From NCBI GenBank assembly GCA_022925895.1, contig JAKSYS010000670.1, positions 1 to 33,813 on the forward strand: 33,813 nt of DNA. The letters are read 5' to 3'. The notes under the pieces were generated by a model. That model ran no database searches. It had not been told where the DNA came from and saw nothing but the letters and a program-made list of their open reading frames with translations. This document shows, piece by piece, positions 1-10,534 of this stretch (within the stretch, counting starts at the first letter, position 1; the number at the start of each line of letters is the position of its first letter). The translations under genes and the position numbers were made by a program. The stretch is from Fragilaria crotonensis (lineage: Eukaryota; Bacillariophyta; Fragilariophyceae; Fragilariales; Fragilariaceae).

Positions 1-3000
1 AGATCAACTTACACATCCATGTTGAAGGTCTGATTTAGTGCCATCAATATTGACTTATTTAGGTGCTGATAGGTGCAATGGCCCAGTTGGTGTCTTGAAT
101 GGGACACCCCTGTTGATGGTGAGTATTCCAGCTAATCCTCCTTCAGTTAACAAATTAGAGTTTTTTGGGTTCTGACTGCTGGTGGGGCACAGAGTACCGG
201 TACAGGTACTTGGAGTATTATACAGTATACAGTGCCCTTGAATCTTGCAAATCACAGCATTGTCATCCACAACAGCAACAACTTGCTCAACATCCAGCCA
301 CTTGCTACATAGAACTGAAGAAGATACTGTACCTGGTGATGAGATTCTGTGGGTAGACTTTGATGATACTGCCGCAAATGTCAAGAATATAAGGTTTAAA
401 AGACAGTAAGTTGGTGGATCATTATACCTGGTACCTGATATGGTATGTTTCACTTTTAACCTCCTTATCATACAGATGTTTACTATTTATACTACCTACA
501 CAAATTTCTTAAGTAATACTTGACACCAAATTTCTACAATCAAACGGCCTCGACCACACTCTTCACCAAAACAAGCTCAACCATATCCATTCTACTTCTT
601 CTAATTGGTGTTTGCTTGCTTCAGCTCTGAATGGGTGAAGCCTCGGTCAAAGTCAAATACACACTTGTGGCATTTGAAGACTTTCTGAAAGCGTATACTC
701 TCCGAATAGAGAAGTTCTCGCTTCGTTGCTGGTGGTGCGCTCGCAGCATCCGATTATCTTTCGCTGTTGCTGCTCGTTGTTGCTGCTCCAAATGATGGTA
801 TGTACAAGAATTGTATGCAGGTACCCTTGCGGCAAACTTTTCAATCTGGACTTATGTTAAAACAGTTTCAGTGCTTGTACAGCCGTTGATAGGCTGTTCC
901 AAGGTTTCTCTGCCTTGCTTTTGCAAAACCGGCATTCTTTGGTAGCAAAAGGCTCATGAATGGGCCCAGCTGTATTCCACACCTTCACCTGCAACTTCTG
1001 CATGGAATTTTGGCGTCTGGTGAAATGCCACTCTGGCTGAAGTGAGTTGCTAGGTATTGTTGTAAAGTTGTTTCATCTCATCTTCTTTTACGAGGATGTG
1101 CCGAAACGACAGTTGTAAGTCAATATTTCAGTTATAGGACCTGTCTGCCCATCAAATATGTACTTTTCTCATGACTTATCAATCTGACCTCTCTCCTACA
1201 AAACTTGCAAGAGACCTTTTGTTTGACCCTGCCAGTCCGAGATAATCGTCTCTCGTTCAAAAATATCAATGGTGTCGGAAATGCAAACTCTTGAAGCTCA
1301 GTTTAGTAGCCGTGTTGCCTTTGAAGCAAATGCTAATGCCTTGTTCTATAGCCAAGCTTGCAAGATTCATGATTGCAAATGCAACAATTTGATCTTTTGC
1401 TTGCATCCAGACGAAACACCTCAAGAAGTCTTGGTAAAGGATGCTAACCATGGCGGATGTATGGATTTGGGTGTGACGAGAAGCACTCACACCACTGCTG
1501 GAAAGTCTTGTTCCACCCAGCAATGATGGTCTTGTAACATGTACCCGCCCCTGCATCATGCCAAGCCCATTCAGTTGCTTGATCACGTCACCCCTCCTGA
1601 CAGCACTTGAAGCATGTCCATTGGTTCATGTGTGTCAGTATCAGTTGATATGAACAGCACAACAAAAGTTGCTCATTGTCAAAATTCAAAAACCTCTGCC
1701 TTGCTTAAGCAGAAGTTATTGACATCTCTCCCAAGAATCACATTCTGCCAGCTATCTTTGCTCTTGTTCACAGACTGCAATACTCTTATGCAAACACCAC
1801 TCCATTGCTGCGGCCTCTCTTGGAAATTCGGTATTTGTCGCGAAACTGCTTGTAGTTTTCCTGGGCAAGAATAGTTTGCTGGACTACATGGTCAGTAGTA
1901 TGAATTGTTATCATTCACTCTCTGTCCCTTATTTGAAGACTCCTCATTCTCTTTGGTGTGTGTTGCAACTACAGTCATGGCCAGTAATTGCGGTTTTATT
2001 GTTGGTTGGTCCGGTGGCATCTGTTGTACCAGCAGTACTAGAACCAATGTTCAGTCATGCTCTTCTTGTGTCGGAGGTATTGCTCGCAAGAATGTTAATT
2101 CCTTCACACTTGAAGGACTCTTTCTTCCAACAAGAAGCGCCATTCAATGGAATCAGGTATGGACCTTGCCTCTTCAAATCTGCAAAGAAGTAGTAATATT
2201 GTTTTCCAAGGCAAATATGGAAGACACCTGCATGGTTTGAGCCATCAAAACGCGTCACCATATCTTCAAAGAAAAGCAGCTGACTTTGCAATCATTTAAT
2301 TTCCAAGCGTCAATTGTCACAGTGTCATCAACATGACTGGATTTAAAAATTGATTCGGCAAAAGTTGCTGCTGGGAGCCAAGTGTTGGATAGTTGTGGTC
2401 TGAATATCTTGTCAAGCGCAGAACAAAGAGCGAACCGCCACTGCCCTTGAAGCCTTGATATGATAACATTTATTCGGCCATTACAAACTGCATCACTCCC
2501 TCAGTTTGATACTACTTATGGAGGGATACGATGGAGGCAGGGCAGTTATCAAGGAGTGTATCTATTGCAAACAACGGCATGCAATACAATCGTGCAACTC
2601 ATGCTTTTAACATTATTTGTAAATTCTTTCCTCTCACATGATAGAGTTTATACAGTCTACCACCTGTCCAAGCTGAAACCTGTCATACTGTAAAAATATG
2701 ACATGAGTGCGATGGTCTTGTACCAGATACTCGATTATATCACACTCTATGCATACTAGCTAGAGTACTCGAGTACACAAGAGTAGAGTACTGCATGTGT
2801 GATATACATGTATGATATTCATATGGTGGATATGTATGATTGTCACAAATCAAATGGGATCCGATTAACTCTAATTTTGTCATCATACGACATCATTCTA
2901 CATAAAGCTGGTTGCAATCTAATGATGACTTTAGTAGGTTACATAGGCTCTCGTATATATTGAGTTATCCAGTCAATTGTTTGAAGTGTCTCCAATGAAT

Positions 3001-3693
3001 GAACATCTGCAAATTGAGTGCAAACGCACCAACGCACCAAACATAAATCTCATATCACGATGGCTTTCTGCTGTGCCATACTCGGAGTTCATCTCAATTT
3101 CTTGGCTGAATAACCAGGCAAACTTACACCAGTACATGATCTATTATGAAGATTGGACACTCGCTCCACTCCTCGGAGAACAAGCCTGGATCAGTGTGGG
3201 CATGCATTCAGCAGAAAAGGAGGCAATTCTCTGTGTCCTCGGTGGTCACACGAAAGAGCAGCAGGAGCATCTTCATTTTTCCCTCGGTCTGTTCCTTTTC
3301 CTAAACCTTAGCCACCAGGGCTTCTACTATAATTCGACAAGCAGTAATAAGGGGATAAACAGCATCGAGGGCAAGGAAAGGAACCGATTCACTCAAATTG
3401 ATTTGGCTGAGGCAGCCGCCCTCGTAAGGCTGCTGTTGATTTGTCCAGCTTTGAGTCTACCAACATGCCGAGTATAAACTTTGCGGTGAGCCTGCTGCAC
3501 AAGAGATGTTGGAGAGAGAACCACTAAAAATTTCAAGCCTGCAATGCACGATGCCAACTCGTGTGGGGACTTCGAGAATGTTGAGCTCAAGGTTGCAGAG
3601 GCTTTGCAGGGCAGTTCTTGACGAAAACCGCCCACAAATACCTGCCAAACATACCTGATTGCAATTGCATTTACAAATTCCTAAAAAGAAACT
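1..3693. other. No recognisable gene; possibly old decayed transposon sequence
   Basis: I see no gene I can name here. The longest open frame is on the plus strand at 2977-3477 (166 codons); it has no recognisable domain and no supporting context. Minus-strand frames at 55-471, 1266-1586 and 2055-2291 read in short protein-like pieces separated by stops, which would fit an old decayed element, but I cannot assign a family. The stretch 2690-2980 is AT-rich and contains the palindrome GTACTCGAGTAC at 2765-2776. A copy of the dispersed motif TACCTGGTAC is at 425-434. Confidence 0.5.
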
Positions 3694-6423
3694 TTAATCG
3701 GGCTGTGCCTGGAAATTCAGCATCCTTGAAAGTGCTGTGATTGGACTAGAATCATGTTGAGGGTTGCCCGAGTCAATGAAAGTTGCCTTGCAGAAGGATG
3801 TGTCAAAATCGAGAGCACAGCGGTGAGTCTTGAATTGTTTGACTACCTTCTTGATGTTGATGGGATCAGCTGTGAAGTGTGTCACCATTCCAACATTGTT
3901 TTGTATCCGATCCTCATCTTGTTGTGATTCGTTCAAACTCATCCAGATTTTGAAGTAGGCATATTTGTATTGTCTGGATAGTTGTGAAAAGTGTATGGTC
4001 CTTGTTTTTGTTAAAACATTTTCTGTTGACATAGCTACTCTCGCGCACCACCGACCTTAAGTCCTCTTTTCTATGCTTTCTCCTGCGGGTATCTCGGCGG
4101 TAGATATTCTTGGCACAACCCCAAGAATACTCGATCCCTTTGCCTGCAAGTTTGCAATTACATTTTGGAGTTCGGTCAACGAGTGCACCCACTTCCCTTC
4201 CCATTGATTGCAACAGAGTCTCCACTTTTTCAAAATCGAGGCAGTTGCTCATCAAGGACTTCAATGAGAATGCCGTTTGCACAAATCCGAATACATCTTG
4301 CTTTCCACGCAATGTGTAATTATCCAGCTGTAATTCATCAACGAAGCCTCTCTCCCAACATACCTGCAACAGTCCCTTCGCTTTGTTCTCCCATCCTCCA
4401 ATAACTCTAGGTTTTGTCTCTTGGATTCATAAGTTGTGCTCTCATGCCTTTGCCTGTATGGATTGTTTCTTACCCTTCGCAGCAATGCCCTTCTCCTTTA
4501 GCTGTTGAAGTAGCTCATTTTTTGTGAACTGTCTCGTAATCGTTTGCCTTCCACCACAGTGTCATGTCGTCGTTGCTCTCACTGTGTTTGAGACATCCAA
4601 AAGGGGCCAATATCATCTGCTTTGAATACCATCAATTGAGTATCCCGGGTTCCAGCTTGAGTGAGTATGGTTCAAGGTATCCTTGCTTTTGTTTTATGAC
4701 AGTGCTTCTAAGCAGTGTTTGTGCACCACCAAACATCTTTCTCATTCGTTCAACATTGAGGCCATCCTCTTTCTGCTGATCATGACCTCAGGAATGATCA
4801 AATAGGAACAAGAACTGGTATTGAGGGTATAGTACCTTGAGAACGTCAACACTATCTTCGAGCTGCAATACCATGTGCTGATATGTCCAGTTGCCTTCCG
4901 AGGTAGCACCGTATTCAAATTCTCTAATAAATGGTGTCGTTGTAAGTTCCAATTTGAACATATTTTTCCTTGTGTCATTTGCTGCTTGCTCATCCTTGTA
5001 TTTTGTGCCATCCCTAGACTCGTTCACACGTTTCAGATCTTGAACTGTTAGATGCATTCCAAAACCAAATTCTCAACTTTGGAAAGCTGATATCATTATT
5101 CCCATCCCTTCGTCCTTGGGGACAATATAGGATTCCTTGTTGGGCCCGTACCACTGTTTCCCTGGCATGGTGAATTGCTTGAAAATGCATTCATCGTGAC
5201 CAAAGATTATAGGGGTTTTACTGGCTGGTGCTGGGATTCTTATGCTTAAGTCTCCACCAAACGATGTTTCTTTCAGCTTTGGGATTGACAGTATTGACAT
5301 GATATTCAACAATGTTACCTTGCTTATATCCCGAGCCATTAGCTACGTCACCGTTTGCTTCCAAGATTGCGGCTTCAGTTGTGGTTACCTGTATCCAACG
5401 ATGCATCCGTTGTTCGTAGCTGAGGTATCGCTTGCAGAAATCCCAATGGTATTGAATTGTTGCAGGCTTTGCGTGCCCATCCACATAGTACCCTTTCTTC
5501 CGCGCGGCATATTGGAATCCCAACCGAATCATCCAGCAATAGATTGTGCTGGGGCTGACACATGTAAGTCCATGCGGGACAAGTATTTGTTGCAACATGG
5601 ATTGGTACTCTTCTGAGTCCAAATCAAATATGGCAGCCACCGCACTCACCCTAAGCTTCCGCAAACGTCATCTGTGCTAGCATGGGAAGAGCTTTGTCGT
5701 GAATATATTCCGACAACATCTCAATCGACAGTGTTTCAAGGATTTCCTTTGCGTATTTCTTGATTCGGGTGCAGATATCAGGGTTGGCATGCAGGAATGG
5801 TGGGAGATTGTCTTTGGCAGAGTTCACTGGTATGACAAACGTTTTGTGCTTTCGGAAATGGCGGTACCATTTTGTGACAACACCTGCATGTGTGTCGAGT
5901 GTGAGCCCCTGTTTTGCCAGTCTTTGGACCCCAACATTGCAGCAGTGATACCATGTCCATCGATTCATATTTCTCTTGCAATTTGGAGGGCAAGGGCAAT
6001 GTATTGGCACTTCTGTTGGAGTGCCCATATCTGGTGCTGGCTGATGTTGTCTTCTACATTGACAAGATGGCTGTTCAGAATCATGGTGATGTATCCCAAG
6101 CTTGAGCTGTTAGTAGCTTTCTTAAGGGTTTCAATTTGGTTGTCGATTGTCATCAGAGTGGATTCATTACCAAGGGGCAGAAGAGTTTGTTTGCTTTTAG
6201 AGGATTCCCAAAACGTTGTTGGTGTTCTTTGATGTACAGTGTTGATGTTGCTGTCCGTCGGGGTTCTCATGACCGGTTGCAGTTCGTTTTCCTCCTTGTC
6301 GTCTGCGAGTTCAATTCCTGGTGGTAGTAAACAATGTGATTGAGGCAGGAACGCCAAAGTGTTGAGCTGGAGGACGCTTGAAATGAGTTCAAAGCCCTCG
6401 GATTCAGCATTCTCCTCGCTCAT
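3694..6423 (-). pseudogene. Decayed DDE-type transposase-like gene
   Basis: Read on the minus strand from about 6423 down to 3694, successive open pieces join into one protein-like series: 5965-6423 (weak), 5651-6028, 5218-5664, 5073-5339, 4788-5057, 3914-4369 and 3694-4032. The N-terminal half contains a helix-turn-helix-like stretch (STIYCWMIRLGF) followed by KKGYYVDGHAKP. The core has IFGHDECIF (Asp codon near 5195) and, after YGATSEGNWTYQHMVLQLED, the segment FLFDHS (Asp codon near 4799). These fit the first two acidic residues of a DDE catalytic site. A later piece has EYSWGCAKNIYRRD. From memory this matches a transposase-like family common in diatom and other stramenopile genomes, possibly IS630/Tc1-like; the superfamily is uncertain. 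Neighbouring pieces overlap in different frames, which indicates frameshifts, and an in-frame TGA follows FDHS. No TIRs were found at the edges, so it is a dead relic. Confidence 0.72.
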
Positions 6424-7251
6424 CAGTAGATGTTCATTGTCGCTTATGAGAACTCATTTCTGGAGCAGCAGGCATGATTGTCACTTCACGGAAAAGTTGC
6501 CGCCGCTTTCTTCCACTCCTCAGCTCCCTTTTTGATGCAACACAGTTCTCCTCCCATTCCGATGAATTTCAATATGCTGGAAGACTTGGCAGAGTAGCTG
6601 CAGTGTTTCCTGTTATGTAGAGGAATCGTCTCCTTCCTTCTTGTTGCATTCAAGGGTCTTCACGTCATTTGCATCCAATGATGATCGAGGAAACAATGTG
6701 TTCAAATGTCAGACAAGTAAGTTTGAATCAAAATTAATGGCATCACCATTGGGATGCTTTGCACACAGGTGTTCACTGAATTGGCCCACAGATAACCATC
6801 GACCATGAATGGTGGGGTGGATGATAGCGACCATAACTGATGTATAGCCATAATTTTTGAATTTCACTGCTGCGGTGTTTCCTCAAAGGGATTTCACTCA
6901 TGATCTCAATAATAAGTCCGGAAGCTCTTGAGGAAACACGGGAGCTCAAGAAACGGCGACAATCTTGAGAGATCTTTGAGCGCCATTGTGTGCCGATAGA
7001 AGCATGCAATTTGGCGCGATGGCTTAAGGTCTATAGGGTTAATGCTATCATTTTGGACTAGCTCTACGTGGGGTACTATACTTTTCCTGTGAATGCAACC
7101 AGCCGTATGCATATGGACTTGCGAGTACTCCCTACTCCCTACATTACTGGAATACAATACTGTTATTACATGTAACAGTATGGCTACAACGAGTACTCCA
7201 GTACTGTAGAGAGTACTCGCAATGGGACAAGTAGAGTGTCGTATGATGAGC
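6424..7251. other. No clear gene; possible upstream remains of the transposase relic
   Basis: The minus strand between about 6860 and 6470 has short protein-like runs broken by several stops, lying directly upstream of the transposase relic. They may be its lost N-terminus, but no motif supports this. From about 7080 to 7251 the sequence is rich in GTACT/AGTAC words and looks intergenic. Confidence 0.4.
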
Positions 7252-7260
7252 ACCTGTAAA
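7252..7260. repeat. 9-bp target-site duplication, left copy (ACCTGTAAA)
   Basis: ACCTGTAAA directly precedes the left terminal inverted repeat and recurs exactly at 8300-8308 after the right one. This defines the ends of the element at 7261-8299. Confidence 0.93.
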
Positions 7261-8299
7261 GGGAATGCCTAATGCACTAAAACTTAAGGAGCAAACTAAA
7301 CACTAAACCAATCAGAATCCGCGGAGACGTCATCATTTCGAGTTTCGTCCTCAATGACTATTTGCACCCCCCTCTCTAAATAAAGCACTTCGATCGAGGC
7401 TTTGAAAAATTCGATCATGCATATTCGTATACATACATAATCTTAGACACATGTAAGAGAGGATCTTCATGTGCATTCGAGTTTTGAACTCACATTCATT
7501 TATGCAAATGCATGGGCATACGATATATACGATATACGTAATCTGTATGCACAAGGACTTGTATGCATACATTGTACCAGGTTGGCGTGTCTTCGTACAA
7601 ATCGGCTCCTGAAATACTACGAAGACAAATCAACGATCGTCTGATACTGGATGTCTACGGGAGTTTGTCGTCGTGTACTACAGTAGCACGTGACATGTAT
7701 TGATATGAAAACAGTAAATCGATACGAATGCAACTACTTCAGTACGAGTAATGCTACTACGACAGTACGCCATACAACATGTTTCCGTACGCCGGTGTTG
7801 TTGTCAGGTGAGACCCTTGGAAAAAATGCGATGAAAATCAATCAAAACAGCTTCACTCCCATGGTCACTACAACTGACAGACTACAATTGCTACATGAAT
7901 AGAGGATACAGATTGGAAAGTTAAAAGGGTCAACTACAAGAGAATGGACCCTCAACTGTCAACAGTTGAGGGTCCATATCACAAAATACAATTTAATTGT
8001 TTTGTGCTCATCCGGATGCGTACCAGTCTTTCAAGACCGTTTCACGTGATTCTACCTACTGTGGACTACGTAAGTTTAATAGTGCAGTACTATTTTCCTT
8101 ATCTAATTTCAAAACTGGACGTTGAAAACGTAGCGTTGCGATGCCGGCGTGCAATTTGAATATACATTTATATGCATGTATAAGATAACGATCACCTCAG
8201 ATGACTATTTTTACCCCTCTCCCCTATGACGTCTCCGCGGATTCTGATTGGTTTAGGGCTTTAGTTTGCTCCTTAAGTTTTAGTGCATTAGGCATTCCC
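7261..8299 (+). mobile_element. Non-autonomous TIR DNA transposon, copy 1 (1,039 bp; Mutator-like by TSD length)
   Basis: The element begins GGGAATGCCTAATGCAC and ends with its reverse complement. Terminal inverted repeats of about 73-74 bp run 7261-7333 and 8226-8299 and differ only at a few bases near AAACACTAAACC versus AAAGCCCTAAACC. It is flanked by a perfect 9-bp duplication. A second, nearly identical copy in the same orientation is at 15030-16078. No transposase is encoded: the longest open frame is 70-73 codons and resembles nothing. Known families: a 9-bp duplication with long TIRs is typical of Mutator-like elements, so a non-autonomous MULE is the best guess. Both TIRs carry a TGACGTC-type word (7326-7333 and 8227-8233). 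Differences between copies are mostly 1-3 base indels, indicating recent movement. Confidence 0.9.
7944..7977. repeat. Perfect 16-bp-arm palindrome inside TIR element copy 1
   Basis: ATGGACCCTCAACTGT is followed by a 2-base centre (CA) and then its exact reverse complement. The same hairpin is kept in copy 2 at 15720-15753. It could form a cruciform or an RNA hairpin; no function can be assigned. Confidence 0.9.
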
Positions 8300-8308
8300 A
8301 CCTGTAAA
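8300..8308. repeat. 9-bp target-site duplication, right copy (ACCTGTAAA)
   Basis: Exact match to 7252-7260, directly after the right TIR. Confidence 0.93.
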
Positions 8309-9002
8309 AGTGCGACATGTGCATGCGGTCGTTTGATCTTCCGACGTCAGCAATCGATCAGAACTCTGCGGAACTCGATTGACACTGATGACGTGAGTCG
8401 TCGACATGTGATACTTTAACGACTACTGGTAGTATCATACGCATCAACGGCAGACACTTCACTCGTCACTCGTCACACACACACCAGAATCTCGCCTTAC
8501 CGTGCAGTAATTTAGTATCGAGTGTTAAGGAGTACTCGAGTACGGAGTTGTACCATCCCACGCATTTTGACGTAGTACTGTACTCGGAATTAGGTTTTAC
8601 AGATGCTAATCTCGTCCAAGCTTTGAGGTTTCGGCTGAGTCGTGGGCATTGGGCATCCTCTTGTCAGCGGGTGTCGGATGTTGAAACCGAAGTGCTACCT
8701 TCGTAGTTCATGGATACGGTATGTCATACGTCCCAGGCGCCTTTCTGCTGTCTGGACATGACGACTGGCGCTGGGCATTGAACTGAAATGTTGTTACTAG
8801 CATTCATTCGTTACAGTCTATAGTAGTGCAACACGTTATACTTCGACGCCAGGAAGCCTGAAGAGTCTTAAAATCGTTGGCATCACAGTCACAGTCATCA
8901 TCACCTTCTCATTTCTTATTAGCAGCACATGTATCTTATTATTCGTTCTTTGTAGCGTTTATCAGCAGGTTTGTTTTTGTACATATAGCGTCGCACCTTG
9001 TT
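8309..9002. other. Intergenic, no gene seen
   Basis: No supported open frame. It contains GAGTACTCGAGTAC at 8530-8543, the same 14-mer as at 2763-2776. Part of it would be the 3' untranslated region of the minus-strand gene that follows. Confidence 0.5.
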
Positions 9003-9467
9003 TTACTTGAGGCGTCGGACCCAACGGGCGGCCTTCCTGATGGGACCCAATGGCCCGACGCGTTGTTGCTTCGACGGGCTGCCCGACGAGTCGTACGATG
9101 GCCAATTGTTGCCTGCTGAGATGAGAGTGTAGTCATATGGCACACTGTAGGCAGAGAAAAAGTGCAAAATGAGAAAGGCTACGATGGCAAAGGGCACATG
9201 AGAATAGTCCACATATACTTACTCCTCATACACTCTCTTTCCTCGGTTTGGATTGGAAACTGTATACCAGCTGTTGGTAATGTCCAAAATGGGTAGCTGC
9301 GGAGAATTAAACATAGCGGCAGTGTTCCATGAGGTCATGTCTGTTGGCATCGACCAGGCTTTCAACGCTGTTGACGAACTCTTTCGGCGAGTAGCCGTGA
9401 AGGCTTCAGTATAAACGATTGCAAAAATCGCCAAAGTCAGGAGCATGTAGAACTTTTGGAGTGCCAT
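9003..9467 (-). CDS. Putative plastid-targeted small protein, two exons
   Basis: Proposed CDS on the minus strand: exon 1 at 9467-9223 (245 nt), a 78-bp intron at 9222-9145, and exon 2 at 9144-9003 (142 nt), giving 128 residues. The intron starts GTAAGT and ends TTTTTCTCTGCCTACAG, a strong donor and acceptor. Joining the exons keeps the frame and replaces an immediate stop with ...RVYEDVPYDYTLISAG. The N-terminus has a hydrophobic signal-peptide core at residues 6-20, then TEA|FTATRRKSSSTALKA. Phe at the predicted cleavage site followed by a Ser/Thr/Arg-rich stretch resembles the diatom ASAFAP-type plastid presequence. The mature part is Trp/Asn/Pro-rich with a basic C-terminus (RKAARWVRRLK). 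I do not recognise the family. An upstream in-frame ATG exists at 9677, but the one at 9467 puts the signal peptide at the N-terminus. Confidence 0.68.
9145..9222 (-). other. Spliceosomal intron (78 bp)
   Basis: GT-AG intron with donor GTAAGT and a pyrimidine-rich tract before CAG. It interrupts an Asp codon after the second base (phase 2). Without it the upstream frame stops at once; with it the frame continues for 47 codons. Confidence 0.75.
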
Positions 9468-10499
9468 GATTGCGAAGTGTCTGTTTGAAGTGGCTTTGGA
9501 GAGGTGCTTTTTTTGTTTTATGAGCTTAATGAACTGTTGGTTGTGATCAGGAACGACTTCAGGAAATCGGACAGTGGCTGTTAGTATGACAGCTATATTC
9601 TGAGGCAAATGGGATTGGGAGTTGAGAATGAAAGCTCGTGTGTTATCAGAATGGAAATCAAAGTGAAGTACGTCCATTCCTAGTCACCCTATGGAGGTGT
9701 CAAGGCCGAGAAAACATGGTGACACCGAATTCCTGAGTAAACCATGTCATCTGGCGTCGCCTGGACATCAGTATTGGACCATAGCACGAAAAAGTCAATC
9801 CGAAATGTCTCTCGATCATTTTTGTATGACCAAATAATGGATGTCAACAACGTTGGCTAAACCTTGCCCATGACGTACTCGGAGGACGTAGGGAGCGATG
9901 TAGAGGTACCAGGTAGTTATGTAACGGAGTAATATATGATCTCTATATATCATACCCATGCCACGCGGTATGTCATACATACATGTACGACGTAACTCTG
10001 ACAAATGCATGGCCGACGCAACGGAAAGCGTTGAGGGTGATATCGCGCCCCCGCCAGAATTTTCACAATATATATGATATACGTAACCGTCGCTCCCGAG
10101 ATCAAGGAAAATGCACGAAAGCGTGAACTTGTTATGACGCATGAAGGCGTTACATATTTAACCACAGTTTTGGTCCAATGGAGTACTTATATTTTTGCTT
10201 TGATTTCTGTACGACGTACTGTATCATGAATCACGTCGTCAATGCTTGGATGAAAAATCGTCGAACGTCAGGTATGTTCTGTACTGACGACAATGACGAC
10301 AAACCAATGCGACTGAAGGCGGATTCGATTGCGTATGAACATATGATACATGATACATATGATATGACATATGCATGTGGAGGGTATGCGGGTATTACAG
10401 TACCTGGTACTCCAGCGAACTCGGTGTACTGCAGCGCTGGTGTTACCAGTATGTCATATGCATACAACAAAATTACGATAAAACCTACTACGGGGTATA

Positions 10500-10534
10500 C
10501 TGTAGACTGTAGACTGTAGACTGTAGACTGTAGA
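10500..10534. repeat. Heptanucleotide tandem repeat CTGTAGA x5
   Basis: Five perfect 7-bp units, followed by a degenerate partial unit (CTGTGCA). Confidence 0.95.

Noticed and set aside
2977-3477. 166-codon plus-strand frame as a host gene
   Set aside because: No domain, no clear initiation or splice context, and it sits among decayed transposon sequence.
4783-4799. Recoded UGA within the transposase (after FDHS)
   Set aside because: The gene is full of frameshifts and no other sign of UGA decoding exists; a nonsense mutation is sufficient.
7690-8159. 70-codon frames inside the 1-kb TIR element
   Set aside because: They recur in the second copy only because the copies are nearly identical; no domain and no codon-type conservation can be shown.
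8877-9119. Plus-strand 80-codon frame
   Set aside because: Antisense to exon 2 of the putative plastid protein; the spliced minus-strand reading is better supported.
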